Notes under the pieces: model-generated | Database searches by the model: none | What the model was told of the DNA's origin: nothing | The model's input: only the letters and a program-made list of their open reading frames with translations | Shown: piece by piece, positions 33,547-45,200 of the stretch | Position numbering within the stretch: the stretch's first letter is position 1 | Layout of the letters: each line of letters opens with the position of its first letter | Translations under genes and position numbers: made by a program | NCBI GenBank assembly: GCA_022457065.1 | Contig: JAJGBQ010000001.1 | Coordinates: 3,844,001 to 3,908,000, forward strand | DNA: 64,000 nt | DNA from: Curvularia sp. ZM96 | Taxonomy: Eukaryota > Ascomycota > Dothideomycetes > Pleosporales > Pleosporaceae | Direction: 5' to 3'

Positions 33547-34169
33547 ATGCGCGCATCCGTCTCCAGCTCCATCGCCATCCCCACATTGCTGCTTCTGGCT
33601 AGCGCTGCCGTTGCACAGGACCTATCCACATCCGTCTCCGTCGTCACCTCGCCCTTTGTCAGCCCCTCGCCCACCGACGAGCAGGTCTACACCATCCAGA
33701 CGGACACGACGGCAGTCGCCTCGGACCCGTGGGCCTGCTACGAGCAATGCTTGATGGAGCCTTGCCCGCCTTCGCCATGTAGGCACAACAACTATGTATA
33801 TATGCATGCCAGCAGCACACACTAACTTGCCCAGGCTCCAGTAGTGGTGCTCTCAACTCCGCTACGCCGATACCTTTGCCGCGGCCCATATCCGAGTCGA
33901 TCGTGTCAGAAATCACTGACGCATCTCTCTCCTCCGTCCCTGGCTTCATGTCGATTCCCGCGGGTGAGACGCCCATCAGTTCTGGCGCCATTGTCACTTC
34001 TCCCGCCAGTGATTCCCCCACCCCCAGCGCATCGTCACCCGGGAGCAGTGCGCCAACCCGGATCACCTCGGGACTGCCCCAAGCAACGACCAACGCGGCG
34101 GCATTCAATGCCAAGGCCAATCAGATTCCGCTCGTCGCAGCCATTGCTGGTGCCCTCGTGCTACTTTGA
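33547..34169 (+). CDS. Small Ser/Thr/Pro-rich, probably GPI-anchored surface protein
   Basis: Exons 33547-33778 and 33835-34169 are joined across a 56 bp intron with a CTAAC branch site; the product has 188 residues. A signal peptide covers about residues 1-23 (IPTLLLLASAAVAQ). A compact Cys-containing segment follows near residues 62-77 (ACYEQCLMEPCPPSPC), then a long Ser/Thr/Pro-rich stretch likely to be O-glycosylated. The C-terminus is a hydrophobic tail (IPLVAAIAGALVLL) preceded by Asn/Ala residues suited to GPI attachment. Without splicing, the frame would stop soon after the Cys cluster. No enzyme domain is visible; a cell-wall or surface role is inferred. Confidence 0.7.
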
Positions 34170-34720
34170 ATGAGTACTGGTACAACAGTACGGTAGAGAA
34201 GAGTTAGGGGATTGCGCACTCTGGTTTAGCTAGCGTCTACGGCGGCAAGGTGTGTTGTTAGCTAGTCTTCCACCGAGTATGATAAACGACAAATAAATAG
34301 TACAAAATAAATCAAACATGTTACACTTCAAGTACGTACGCTACTACTTCGAAATTGTGGCGCAGTGGCACACGTCGTCGTGCTGCTAGCGCGTGGCGTA
34401 GCCAACGCAGGGAAGTGGATCCACGGCGCAGGAGCCCACGTCCAACGCAGTCTAGCCGCCTCCTTCCATCCCATCCTCCGCAGTCTCTCCGCCGGTATAA
34501 GGTTGCTATGGCGCCGACAGGACAATGTCCGCTGTTCTTCTCCGCACCCTCGACCTCGGACGTCATATACCGCCCCAAGTCATATCTCAACAAAAGCAAG
34601 GATCCCGCCAAGGCACCACGGAATTGCACTAGCCACGGTCAATTCCCTTGGCTGGCACACTGAGCCACAAGGGGAGTATACATAACCAAGGACGCAGTAC
34701 AACCACTCTCTCCCTTACTC
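34170..34720. other. Intergenic region
   Basis: 551 bp between two plus-strand genes, holding the first gene's 3' UTR and the DUF2985 gene's promoter. Nothing else is recognised. Confidence 0.4.
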
Positions 34721-36193
34721 ATGGCGCCCTCCAACAGCGTCTCAACGCCGGTGCCTTTTCCACAACCCCAAGATATCGCCAATCAGGACACACCAACCCC
34801 TGCCCCGGATGTACCTTCCGCCAACACCCGTGACCGAAGCTCTACAAATGCCTCGACTGTTTCGAGTAGACTGCGGAGCGCGACCGGCAAGCTGATGGAA
34901 GCAAGCCCTCCTCCAGGAATGTGGGCAGCCACTGGAACCACCGTAGCCAGGGCGCCCTCTCTCTCCGACATTAGGGTAGGCTCGTTTGGATCGGATGGCT
35001 GGAACGAGCATGCACAGCGCAGTCGAGCAGGCTCTCGGGCAAGTCAGCGAATGTCTGGATCGCGAATCTCTGCGTCGGACCCGCCAGAGCGCCCGAACGC
35101 TGCAACACAAAAGACAACGTCAGATGACGCGATCAACACCAAGACCTTTCCCGTCTTGACTGAGGAAGACACCCGCCAGTCCGCAGAACAGGACACACAA
35201 CATAGTAGCCCCACACCTGGCGCATCATCGAAGAGAAGTTACGATCCATCAGCAGAGCACGTCGACGGTGACCGGCCACAGCAGCCCAAGAGGACATCTT
35301 CAGGGCGGGTATGTCAATTGCCTGACTCCTTGGCCGGCTGTAGTGATGCTAACATTCAGCAGTATGCAAATGGCTACGTCCCACCTCCCAAGCTTCCCTG
35401 GAAACGATCCCTTGCTATCGGTCTCAAGAGCTTCTGGAAGTGGTTCCTGACCCCTGCCGGCTTCCTCATCACACTCTACAGTCTCAACGTGGTTGCTTGG
35501 GGTGGCATGCTGTTCCTCCTTCTCTGCAATGCTGCACCAGCCATGTGCACACCCACTTGCGATGACATCAACTCGCCACGACGAAAGTGGATAGAGATAG
35601 ACTCGCAAATCCTCAACGCTCTTTTCTGCGTTACGGGCTTTGGCCTGGCTCCGTGGCGCTTCCGTGATCTCTACTGGTGGGCATGGTGGAGAATTGGCGG
35701 ATCGGCGCGCAAAGAGACGGGTATTCGACGACTAGCCGGCATACATCGAGGGTGGTTTCGTCTTCCTGGCTCAGATCGGCTACCAGACGACGCGGACGCG
35801 ACTACCGTCGATCCCGAGAACCCCGCCGTACCCATTCCTGTCAAGACGATCCCAGACCCACCGCCGACAGCAATTCGCGCCCCACCGACCAAGAGCTGGA
35901 CCATGGATGTTGTCGTCTGGTTCAATGTTTGGAACACTCTGTTTCAAATATGCTTGTGCTTCTACATGTGGCACTATGACCGCATACAGAGGCCATCATG
36001 GGCCACGGGACTGTTTGTTGCACTAGCCTGTATCGTGGCTGGTGCGGCTGGTGTCATCATGTGGCAGCAAGGCAAAAGAGTAAAGGAAATCGAGGGGGTG
36101 CCTATGCGTAGGGACTATGGCGAACAACCTACAGATGCAGAGGCATCTTCAAGCGTACCATTGGTTAGAACAGGTGTGGCGACTAAATCCTAA
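34721..36193 (+). CDS. DUF2985 membrane protein
   Basis: The uninterrupted frame gives 490 residues. Within it, 35309-35359 (51 bp) looks like an intron: it starts GTATGT, has GCTAAC and ends TTCAG. Because 51 is divisible by three the frame survives either way; spliced length is 473 residues. The first 200 residues are Ser/Thr/Pro-rich and likely disordered. The DUF2985 core follows, with LPWKRSLAIGLKSFWKWFLT, GFLITLYSLNVVAWGGMLFL, a Cys-containing loop (MCTPTCDD) and the FGLAPWRFRDLYWWAWWRI segment. Two more hydrophobic helices lie near the C-terminus. The family is widespread in fungi and of unknown function; membrane location is clear. Confidence 0.85.
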   Translation: MAPSNSVSTPVPFPQPQDIANQDTPTPAPDVPSANTRDRSSTNASTVSSRLRSATGKLMEASPPPGMWAATGTTVARAPSLSDIRVGSFGSDGWNEHAQRSRAGSRASQRMSGSRISASDPPERPNAATQKTTSDDAINTKTFPVLTEEDTRQSAEQDTQHSSPTPGASSKRSYDPSAEHVDGDRPQQPKRTSSGRVCQLPDSLAGCSDANIQQYANGYVPPPKLPWKRSLAIGLKSFWKWFLTPAGFLITLYSLNVVAWGGMLFLLLCNAAPAMCTPTCDDINSPRRKWIEIDSQILNALFCVTGFGLAPWRFRDLYWWAWWRIGGSARKETGIRRLAGIHRGWFRLPGSDRLPDDADATTVDPENPAVPIPVKTIPDPPPTAIRAPPTKSWTMDVVVWFNVWNTLFQICLCFYMWHYDRIQRPSWATGLFVALACIVAGAAGVIMWQQGKRVKEIEGVPMRRDYGEQPTDAEASSSVPLVRTGVATKS

Positions 36194-36779
36194 TCTTATT
36201 GCCCAGCATTCTGCGTGGCGCAAGTCTGCATTGTTTTCTTGGCATGCACTTCGGCCTGCGGCTCGCCGCGGCTGACATCGTCAACTCATTTTCAACTTTT
36301 ACCATAGTCTGTAGTCTACATATGTCAACAGTACATAATCGCTTGCCTAATTCTAGGAGTAGGTGTACAAAAGTGTTCCTTTGACTTAGAATATGCTCAT
36401 GGGGTCTATTACGTCAGCAAAATGTCCTCTACTTGCAGCACAAGGAACCATCCGGACGATTCGGCCGGGCTTCCCTAAAGATCACCAGCGCCTATCATTA
36501 TCGCAATGACAGCCCGGCCAAGCTCTCCCGGAAAGACCCATATGCACACTAAGCAGATTGAGAGCCGACCTTTTGACTAGAATGACGTAGTCTCGGCAAA
36601 CTAATCAGTGACTGGTGACAGATGCACGAGACCTTCAGGGTTCGATTGGTATATATTGTTCAGCCAAGGCCCTCCAAGACGTGTAGTCAGTTTTGTGATA
36701 TTTTAAGTCCTGGTTGTTTCTGCCGTCGCAACGAGCGCAAAAGTAAAACATACCAACTATTGCGAAAAGGCTGCGAGTT
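36194..36779. other. Intergenic region
   Basis: 586 bp between two plus-strand genes. No gene or repeat seen. Confidence 0.4.
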
Positions 36780-37718
36780 ATGGCAGCACAAGAATACTAT
36801 CTAGGCACGCAAGCTGCCCATGAGCTTCAAGGGAGCCAACCACCCAACCCATACCAGTCGCAGCCACCAAAGCCTCCCCAATATCAACAACCATACGGGG
36901 CACCATCGTATGCGAACACGCCGCCTCCATCGTACTCTGCGCAGCCTCAAGTACCACCACCGCCACCACTACCACATAAACAATCTCATGGCTACTTTCC
37001 CCACCAAACTTATCCTGAGAAACCACCCCAACCACAAGCAATGACAGCGCCTTACCCACAGACACCGCCAGCAGGCTATTATCCATCACCACAGCCGATG
37101 CCACAACCACAGCGCCAACTAAGTAGCCATCTCGGCGTACCACTCCAGCACCACAGAAGCCACTCGCAACCCCCGCGTGTCCACTTTGCAGACGCAGATT
37201 CAGACCGCAGCACGAGTTTAGGCTCGATATCCGACGACGAGTATTCGCCTCGACGCCATCACCACCACCACCACCACCACAACCACAACCACCACCATCG
37301 CTCCCACAGCAGTTCGCACCGACACGGCAGCCGCCCACGCCGGGACGAACGCACCTACGACTCCTCAGACTACAGCGACCGCGACCGCGATCGCACTTCC
37401 ACCTCGCGTAACCGCCGCCATAAACCACACAAGTCGCACTCGTACGAGGACTCGAACAAGACTCGCGACACCTTTCTCGGCGCAGGCGCCGGCACAATTA
37501 TTGGCGACGCCATTTTCCCTGGCCTAGGCACTGCAGCGGGTCTCGTGCTAGGCGGCTATGGTGGGCGCAAGTACGCACAGGATAAAAAGCGGAGTGACGA
37601 GGGGAGCGATTCTGGAGGGAAGGGTAGAAGGAGGAATCATGGGGGCAGTAGGAGAGCTGGGGACGATGGGTGGGATGAGAAGACGAGGACGTATAGGAAG
37701 GGGGCGGCTGTGAGGTAG
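36780..37718 (+). CDS. Pro/His-rich protein with glycine-zipper C-terminus
   Basis: Single-exon gene of 312 residues. The first 120 residues are rich in Pro, Gln and Tyr. A histidine tract follows (eight His in a row near residue 160, then His/Asn and Ser/Arg-rich sequence). At about residues 230-263 is a glycine-zipper-like hydrophobic hairpin (TFLGAGAGTIIGDAIFPGLG then TAAGLVLGGYGGRKYA). This Gly-zipper 2TM pattern is known from membrane-inserting proteins. The C-terminus is basic. The poly-His run could bind metal ions. Function is unknown. Confidence 0.75.
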   Translation: MAAQEYYLGTQAAHELQGSQPPNPYQSQPPKPPQYQQPYGAPSYANTPPPSYSAQPQVPPPPPLPHKQSHGYFPHQTYPEKPPQPQAMTAPYPQTPPAGYYPSPQPMPQPQRQLSSHLGVPLQHHRSHSQPPRVHFADADSDRSTSLGSISDDEYSPRRHHHHHHHHNHNHHHRSHSSSHRHGSRPRRDERTYDSSDYSDRDRDRTSTSRNRRHKPHKSHSYEDSNKTRDTFLGAGAGTIIGDAIFPGLGTAAGLVLGGYGGRKYAQDKKRSDEGSDSGGKGRRRNHGGSRRAGDDGWDEKTRTYRKGAAVR

Positions 37719-37980
37719 AAGCCCTCTTTTTCTTTGTTTCTTCTTTATGTCTTATGAATGACGAATTGAGGCCATGTAGTAGAGAAGATGGATGGGTTTT
37801 GCGATATGTCATGATTTCAAGTAGTACTTGCTGCTGGTTCAGCATACGATAGAGCAAACGATTTTCATAGAACACTCATGTTAATATAATCTGTACATCA
37901 CGACAACATCGAAGTTTGCATTGTATGAACCTCAAACAAGAGTTTCTATTCAAAATCTTTTTAGTTCAAAACTAACATCG

Positions 37981-38310
37981 GATGTATGTCTTCAACCATT
38001 ACAGACGCGGTAGCATTCCATCCATCGTACATTTTTTTTAAGAAGCCGGAAGAAAGAAACGAAAGAGTAAGAATGATGTATGTCTTCAACCGGTCCTGAA
38101 CCGGTAGCATGCCATCCTGTGTCTAGATGAAGGAATTACGTGAAAAGGTAGTGATGTATGTCTTCGACCGTAATCCCGGTAGCATGCCATCGTAAATGTC
38201 TAAACGACAATACTAAAAGTAGTAGATAAAAAAGCGCGAACAGAGTACGCGCGTAGATGGATGGATGGATGCACGTCTTCAACCATGGGCGACACGGTAG
38301 CGCTACATCC
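37981..38310. repeat. Four spaced hairpin-forming repeats
   Basis: Copies lie at 37981-38023, 38075-38117, 38153-38191 and 38267-38310. Each starts with a GATG-TATGTCTTCAACC-like arm and ends with GGTAGCATGCCATC, with 6-12 variable bases between. The arms can pair (GATG with CATC, TATG with CATG, ACC with GGT). The spacers differ in sequence while the arm ends are kept. Copy 4 ends 28 bp beyond the erg24 stop codon, and copy 1 starts 263 bp beyond the stop of the upstream convergent gene. Confidence 0.75.
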
Positions 38311-38337
38311 TCAATCTCTCGGGAAGAAACCGCTCGT

Positions 38338-39927
38338 CTAGTAGATACCAGGAACGATCCTCCAAGGAACAAGCTCGACGTAGCGGTCCCAGTCCTTGCC
38401 GTACTTCTTCCTGCACTTTTCCTCGTCACGGCGCTCGCGGTGGATGAGCAAAATGGCAAAGTAGACCATGAAGAAGTAGGTGAAGATCATGCCCCAGCCC
38501 TTGGCCTCACCGGGTACAACGTACTTGCCATAGCTGTCCTTGAAGAAGTAGGCATCGGTTTGGGTGGCGGTAATTGGGTCCTTGGCAGCGTTCTTGATCA
38601 CGTATCCGGACATGGCAGTTGGCAGAACGTACGACCAGCTCATAAACCAGTCGCCGAGGTAGTTGATGTGGCGGGCCATGCCCCACCAGCCGCTCACCAA
38701 GAGCTTGGAGCCAGCAGCCGTCTCGATGTACTTCAGGTGCTTGACACGCGGGTCTTCTGGGTTAGTCCTGAAGCGGTTCTTCTCATTGTTGACGGCGCGG
38801 AAAATGTAGTACCCAATGCCCTGGACGGCCAAGACACCAGCCACACCAGTCAGGCCAAGTTCGACAGGGTATACGGAAAGGTAGCGCGTCTGCAGAGAGT
38901 AGGTAAAAGGAACCCAGACAAGGTCGCCAAACGAAAGCATCATGCCGAAACCGTCAGCGATGATATCGATGGTGGTGAGAATGGCGGGCTCCATGTACAA
39001 AGCGTCGAAGGTGTAGACGGCCTGCGCAACCGTGATGAGGATAATGGAGTCGGTAACACGGCCAAAGTTGCGGTATTGCTGCACGATAAAGGCCAGGTCC
39101 AGAATGATCCAGCCCAGCATTCCCGGGCGAAGTTCGCACCACGCCTTGATGTCTACTTCTCCAAAGATGGGCAGTTTGACGCGCGGGTTCAGTTCGCGTC
39201 CGATGAACCAATCGTACAGCATGTTGCCAGTGTGGCCGCCGGCAGCAAGCTCTCGCATGGAAGGATCCTTGGGGTGCTTGACGCTGAAAGAGGCAACATA
39301 GACGTAAATGGCTAGAGCATAGGAGATGAGGATGTTGCTAGTAAGAATGCCGATGTAGTTGTCATGGATGAATGTCCAGACAGGAAATTCAGCGCCTTGG
39401 GAGATAGTTCCTGCGGCGAGGACAGTTACAATAAAGAGAGCAGAGTAGAATGCTTCATTGAATCAGCGCAATCCACTTTTGACACGTGACTTAGCTTACC
39501 ATTGAACCTGTACTTGAGCCTGCCACCAGTCCTAAGCTCAGTACCTTCATGCTCCCCGCCAGGGAGGAAGCTGTACAAGACCAAGCTCAGAAAGTAGTAG
39601 CCCAGCGTACCGAGGAGAGCCTGGGTGCTGAGAAGTCCAGAGAACCCCGGCCATCCGACCTCTTTCTTCAGCTGCTCGAGGCTGAAGCTGTGAGGGTGCA
39701 GGAGCACAGGAGCAGGGCATCCAGAAATGTCATTGCACAGGAAAGTGAAGACATAGACCAGAACCGGAAGTCCAAAGGAGATGATGAAAGCTCCAGGACT
39801 GCGAATGAGGTTAGCGTGATCATGTCTCAGATCCTCAATCAGAAAATACGTACGGTCCGAGGAATTCATAGCCATGAGGCTCTCCGGCGAGCTTCTTGAC
39901 GCCCTTTTCGGCGCTCGCTTTTGCCAT
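38338..39927 (-). CDS. ERG24: Delta(14)-sterol reductase Erg24
   Basis: Exons 39854-39927, 39500-39798 and 38338-39452 with introns of 55 and 47 bp give 495 residues. The start MAKASAEKGVKKLAGEPHGY leads into EFLGPPGAFIISFGLP, the first conserved stretch of the family. The C-terminal half has the reductase signatures LPIFGEVDIKAWCELRPGML and SGWWGMARHINYLGDWFMSW, plus the ending HRERRDEEKCRKKYGKDWDR-YVELVPWRIVPGIY. The RHINYLGDW form separates Erg24 from the C-24(28) reductase Erg4. The enzyme reduces the C14-15 double bond after Erg11 in ergosterol synthesis, using NADPH, in the ER membrane, and is the target of morpholine-type inhibitors. It shares a 468 bp divergent promoter with the ATG27-like gene. 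Confidence 0.93.
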
Positions 39928-40395
39928 TCTTTCGGATGTGGAGACGTACTCTCAGTCTCTTTCAATGCCGGGTGGTGTCGCGAACAAATAAACAAACAAA
40001 TTTGGGAGGAAAGGGGGTCCGACGCGTTCTACTCCACAGCAACAACGAATTATCCCAAGCTCTTTTCGACCAATGCTCGACGCGCCGCCTGATGGAAAGA
40101 CAGCTGGGAAGACAGGGTCTTTTTATGTGGTCGAATGCAGGACCGCGCACATCAGTCGATAGGAGAAGCACTCGGAACATTCCCAACCGGATGACGCGCA
40201 CACACCAGGCTTGGCCACACTAACCGCACTAAGCCTCAGCCGCGCCAGGGATGCTGCCGCTGCAAGCCACGGAGACATGGGGTGGCAGCTCCGGAAGTCA
40301 ACGTGTTGCGAAGGCAGTAGGCGATCGATCCAGCGCTGTCTTCACCGTCACCATCGAGTATCATCCCATTGCGCTGTGCGCAGACCCCGCCCGCC
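39928..40395. promoter_or_regulatory. Divergent promoter, ERG24 and ATG27-like gene
   Basis: 468 bp between two start codons facing away from each other. Both promoters should lie here. I did not identify a convincing sterol-response site. Confidence 0.4.
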
Positions 40396-41650
40396 ATGAT
40401 ACACATCCTCCGCGCCCTTGTGCTCCTCGCAGCGTCGGCGTCTCTTGCGACGGCCGCCTCGGACAAACCGCTCAAACCATGTACCGTCATCTCGCCCACT
40501 ACCGAACGCTTCTTCGACCTCAACCCTATGCGGCGCCTCGCTCCCTCGGAGACGGATGGCAAGAAGAATAGCAAAAAGGAGGGCGACGAGGGCAGCTGGC
40601 ATGCCAGGGGCTATGACTATGGTGCTAACTTCACCATTAACTTCTGTGGACCCGTTGTAGAGGAGCTGGACGAAGTACAGGATCTCGACAAGTCGCTCTG
40701 GCGAAACGTCAGCGCTTTCTACGAGAAGGGCAGCAAGCAATGGGCTATTGGGTGAGTTATCTCCCCGCAAAGATGCATCGTGTGCGAGGGATAATGGTAA
40801 GGTGGGGGAGGGGAAAGCCGCCATAAGCATGTCCAGGCAGAAACATACACGTCTGAATCCGTCATGCTGACATAACCCGCGCAACAGGCTCGAAAGCTCA
40901 GAACCCATTTTCCGTGGTCGCAAACTCATCCTCAATTACACCGGTGGCTCGCTCTGCCCCTCCTCGTCGTCAAAGTCCAAGCGCGCGCTCGAGCCAGTGT
41001 CCCTCGATACACGGGAGATCATTGATGGCGACGACGACAAGGATAAGGGCAAGGACAAAGATGGCAAGAAGAAGAAGGAGCCTGAGCGCCGCAAGACGAC
41101 CGTAATCTCCCTCCTCTGCGACTCCGACCCGCTTGCCAAAACCTCCGTGTCCTTCGTCGCTGCGGTCGATGATTGCGCATACTTCTTTGAAGGCCGCTCG
41201 CCTTTCGCATGCGGCGGCGTACACCAGGAAGCGCAAGCACTGAGCCCTGGCGGTGTGTTTGGCGTCATGGTCACGATTGCTGTCCTGGTCTACTTCGCCG
41301 GTGGATGCGTCTACCAGCGCACCGTCATGCACCAGCGCGGATGGCGCCAACTGCCCAACTACGCAATGTGGGCTGGCATCTGGCGCTTTTTTACAGTGAG
41401 TCTCCTCAGATGCTTTCGCAAAAGCAGCAGCATAGCCATGCCATGATGTGAAACGTTTCCTCTGGCCTCGTGGAGTGCTGACGTTGCAAAGGACATGTTC
41501 ATCATTTTGACTTCTTCCTGCGCCCGCTTCATGCCTTCCCGCCGGGGCTACAACCGTGTCTCGTTGGGTCAGGATAGCATACGGAGAGGACGGCGCAACG
41601 AAGACGAGGATAGACTGATAGATAACTTGGACGAAGAGTGGGATGATTAA
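40396..41650 (+). CDS. ATG27: Atg27-like type I membrane protein (MRH domain)
   Basis: Exons 40396-40751, 40888-41395 and 41492-41650 with introns of 136 and 96 bp give 340 residues. A signal peptide occupies about residues 1-20. The lumenal domain contains the Atg27/mannose-6-phosphate-receptor-like elements FTINFCGPV, GKLILNYTGGSLCP-like sequence (here RKLILNYTGGSLCP), TVISLLCDSDP, and FVAAVDDCAYFFEGRSPFAC. An acidic Lys/Asp-rich insertion sits in the middle. One transmembrane helix (GGVFGVMVTIAVLVYFAGGC) leads to the conserved cytosolic VYQRTVMHQRGWRQLPNY and a short tail. Atg27 cycles with Atg9 vesicles and is needed for efficient autophagy in yeast. Confidence 0.85.
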
Positions 41651-42249
41651 ATGTTGTTGATTGCTCGGATATTGGGCGTGGCATCAAAACTCGGCGTTGA
41701 TAGGTCTGGTTCATGGGTATCATTTCGCCTTGGAGTGTAGTTTCCTCCGGCGTAGAATAGGGCATTTGCACAGGTTCATGTGTTGCAGTATATGTCACTC
41801 TCTCAAAAGAAACGCAAATTGGTATTGCCGTGCATTGGATGTCTGTCTGCGCTACTGTGGCATCATGCTAAGTACATGCATGGACGAAGCTTATCAGGCG
41901 CTTGAGAGATACCAATACAATCTGCCATGTGCTCGCTCATGTCCTCCCCAAATACTACCCCGCCAGAATGATTTGCTCAGCCGGTCGGATTTGCTGGCTC
42001 TAGGATCCTTCTTAAATCTCCGGTGAGCCTTTGCTTATGGACTGTGTAGCAAGGGAAAAGTAAGGGGAAATTCAAGGAAAGGGTATAAAGCAAGGGTATT
42101 AAGGAAAGTAAAGTCGGGGAAAGCAAGCAAGCAAGCAAAGGGATTGAAGTACATTATCATGACTTTATGTCACAATTGTAGCAAGGAAATTTCGAGAGGT
42201 GAATCCTCTCGTGCAGTTGAGCATCGCCAGCTGGCATGGACCGACCAGT
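41651..42249. other. Convergent 3' intergenic region
   Basis: 599 bp between the ATG27-like and GTPase genes. It contains a short AAGC tandem tract near 42119-42140 and otherwise only presumed 3' UTRs. Confidence 0.4.
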
Positions 42250-45200
42250 CTACTCGCCATCGCTTATGCTGTCCTCAACGTATGCCTGGTTGCGCGAAGT
42301 GAATCCGCGGCGTTCAGAGCTGAGATCGTCCAGCCTAAAACCGTCGGAATCATTGTTCTCATGACGTGCTTCTTCGAGAAACTCTTGGGCCGAACCATTG
42401 ATATCGCGATGGTTACTTTCGCTGTTGTGATCCGGTTGCTCGACTTTGACACCAATCCGAGTAGCCTCATTCACCGAACTGATATCTCCATTGGCGATGG
42501 GCTCGAACTGCGCATCTATACTTTCCAGGATGCGTTGCATTGCTGATTTCAACTCGGCATCTTCCTTGTTTTGTGACCCCATGAGTTGGTTACGACTTTT
42601 CACACAAAATGTACCTGTGTAGTCGGTCTCTATCTCATCAGTGATCTCGTCGAGTTCAATTTCCATTGACTCTTGCAACGTTTCGCACATCGCTTCAAGG
42701 CGGTCACATACTTTCTGTACTGCTTTGTGAAACATAGTAGGTCGCACGAGCTCGACGTGGTCTGCCATGATTTTCTTCATCCGTTTGAATGATCCTGGGC
42801 CACTCTCGTCGGCGCATGCTCGATAACCTGTACGCATGATTTCCGCTATACAAGGTGCAAAATCCCGGTTGGCCTCGCGTTGAATCTCGTTCATTTGATT
42901 AATGAGATTGGGGCCAAGGTCCTCGAAAAGCTGTTCGTAGTTGGGAATCTTCGTGCTCAAGATAGACAGAGTCACTGGCTCAATGCCAATGGATTGAGCG
43001 TGTGCTTTGACAACTTCATGGAATTCGCGAGGAAGCTTGCTGAGTTGGCCCATGTATTTAGTAATTGCTTCAGGAAGGTATGTCTGGAATGTACGTTCCC
43101 AGTTTGGGGCGAGAGGCTTCATGATGGGCTCGATGAGATCGGAATTGAAGTCACGGTGCCCTGCTGCGGCGGATTGAAAAACACCATCACGGCGGACAAC
43201 AGCTTTGTATGAGGCCCACTGGAGACCACCTTGATCCTTCTGACCCCAAGCGTCAGCTCTCTCAGGTGCGTCTTCAATGGCACGGTCGATGAATCTGGAA
43301 AGCTTGCTGGATACTCCAAGGTTTATCTCAGACTGTACATCTTCGACACAGGTTTGTGCAATATCATGGAATTTGGTCCTCAGCTTCGCCAAGTTCTGGT
43401 CCAGAAAGTTGAGGAGCTGTTGTTTGTCTTTGTCAGTCAGTTTCAAAATTGAATTCTTGCCCAGTGTCCGTAGCCTGAACGTGATTAATAGTTGGCTGAA
43501 ATTTGTCAAAAATGCTCGGCTCGTCTGGCAACGCCCAGCTTCGGTAAGCTTTCGGCAATGATTTTGGAGCTGAGGGATTTCTGTCTCCTCGGCTGTCGCG
43601 AAACCTGGTACATCGTCGTCCTTTTGCATACGTCCACACATCTTTTGGTACGCTCTACTGCTAACGCAGAAAACAGGCAACGACCGGGCAACCTGCTCAT
43701 AATCCCGCATCTCCTCGTCGGGGTCGAAGTTATCTTCATCCACTTCAGCGGCGTTGGCTTGGTCCATTTCCTTGATGCCCGCCGCAAAATCTTGCTGAAT
43801 TGCAGACTTGGAATAAAGATTGCGCCCAGCGATGCAGATACGGTTCACTTCTACCCTGATCCTACTCTTTTCAGTCTCTAATTGACGAACCTGAGCCCTC
43901 AACTGGCTAATGACATTTTGTGCCTCAATACCTTCAGTTTGGGCGTTTTTCCTGGTTTCTCTCAACTCTGTGAGCTTTCTCTTGATATCAGATTCAGACA
44001 GTCTGACTCGCTCAGCTTGAAATTGAACTTCGTCGTCATTGTCTGACGATTGATCGTTAGTGCAGAAGAATTCGTCGTCGGAGTCATCTCCAGCCACTTG
44101 TCTCTTCTTCTGGGATTTATCGTCTGCGCTGGCTTTTTTGCGCTTATTTGGCCGAGTAACAGGTGCGTAAACCGGGTTGCCTTGCTCCAGTTGCTCTTGA
44201 AGTAATTCCCAGGTCTCAATCTCTCCAGATGCATCCGTAATCATAGCTTTGCGGAGTTTTTGCAATTCCTTCAATTGTGCGATCCCGCTCAAAGCCTGTT
44301 CGATTTGTTCATCGCAATTGCGTAGTTGCTCGTCGAGCTCTGCAACCTCTGCCTCCAAATCGAGACTGCTAATTGCCTCAGTGATCGAAATGTCATCCGT
44401 CTTTGAGCAAATGAACGTAACACTCGATAATCCGCCATCGTACTTTAGCTGTCGCTTGAAAGAGTCACCAAGAAGGGTCTTGGCTGCTTTGTCGTCTACC
44501 GCGCGGTTGATTGGAGCGACGATCCACAAGCCGGTACATTGCTTCATGTAACCCTGGGCAACGGCAGCCCTAGCAGCATTACTATCGTGAACGCCTGGAA
44601 GGTCGACGATAACAGCACCTGTTGACAGCGCCGAGCTAGTCGTGTATATCTTGACAACTTTGATCAACGGCCAGTACTCCATCTCAGGTGGGGGTTTCTT
44701 CCCGCTGCCTTTGCCCTTATCCTTGTCCTTGGGCACCTTCTCTTTGCTGTCAACATATTTTTGAAGTGCGATGTAGAAATTCTGTGGCCGATCCATGCGT
44801 ATCTGTTTCGTGGTTCCGAGGACGCTATTAACCGGTGCTTGGGACATCAGAGTGGGTATGATGCTTTCATGCACCTCGTTCTTTGCTATAGATGGATAGA
44901 CAGCATGAAACTTTGCCCATGCGACACCGGCGTCAGAGTTTAGGTCCTGTGCTTCGCGCGAGACAGTACCATCGCCAGATAAGAATTCTTGCATAAGGAC
45001 TAAAAGCTCCTTTTGCCAATCTTCTAGGGTGATGAACTCTATCTCCGCACGATATTTGGAAACGCTGGCGTTGTTATTCCAAGAGATCTCAGTGACAACT
45101 GCAGTGCAAGCACGCATGCAATTCGTAGGGACGAGACGCTCTTCGTCAAGCATTGCGTTGATAACACTACTCTTGCCCGCTCCTGTATTACCCACTACAC

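Noticed and set aside
36620..36680. tRNA-like GGTTCGATT motif
   Set aside because: No acceptor stem, anticodon arm or D-arm could be paired around it. No other tRNA candidate was seen in the window.
36778..37497. 239-residue Gly/Val-rich frame on the minus strand
   Set aside because: Antisense shadow of the Pro/His-rich gene; the Pro and His codons read as Gly and Val codons on the other strand.
38257..39315. 352-residue frame on the plus strand
   Set aside because: It is antisense to the Erg24 exon with its confident family motifs; composition follows the codon bias of the real gene.
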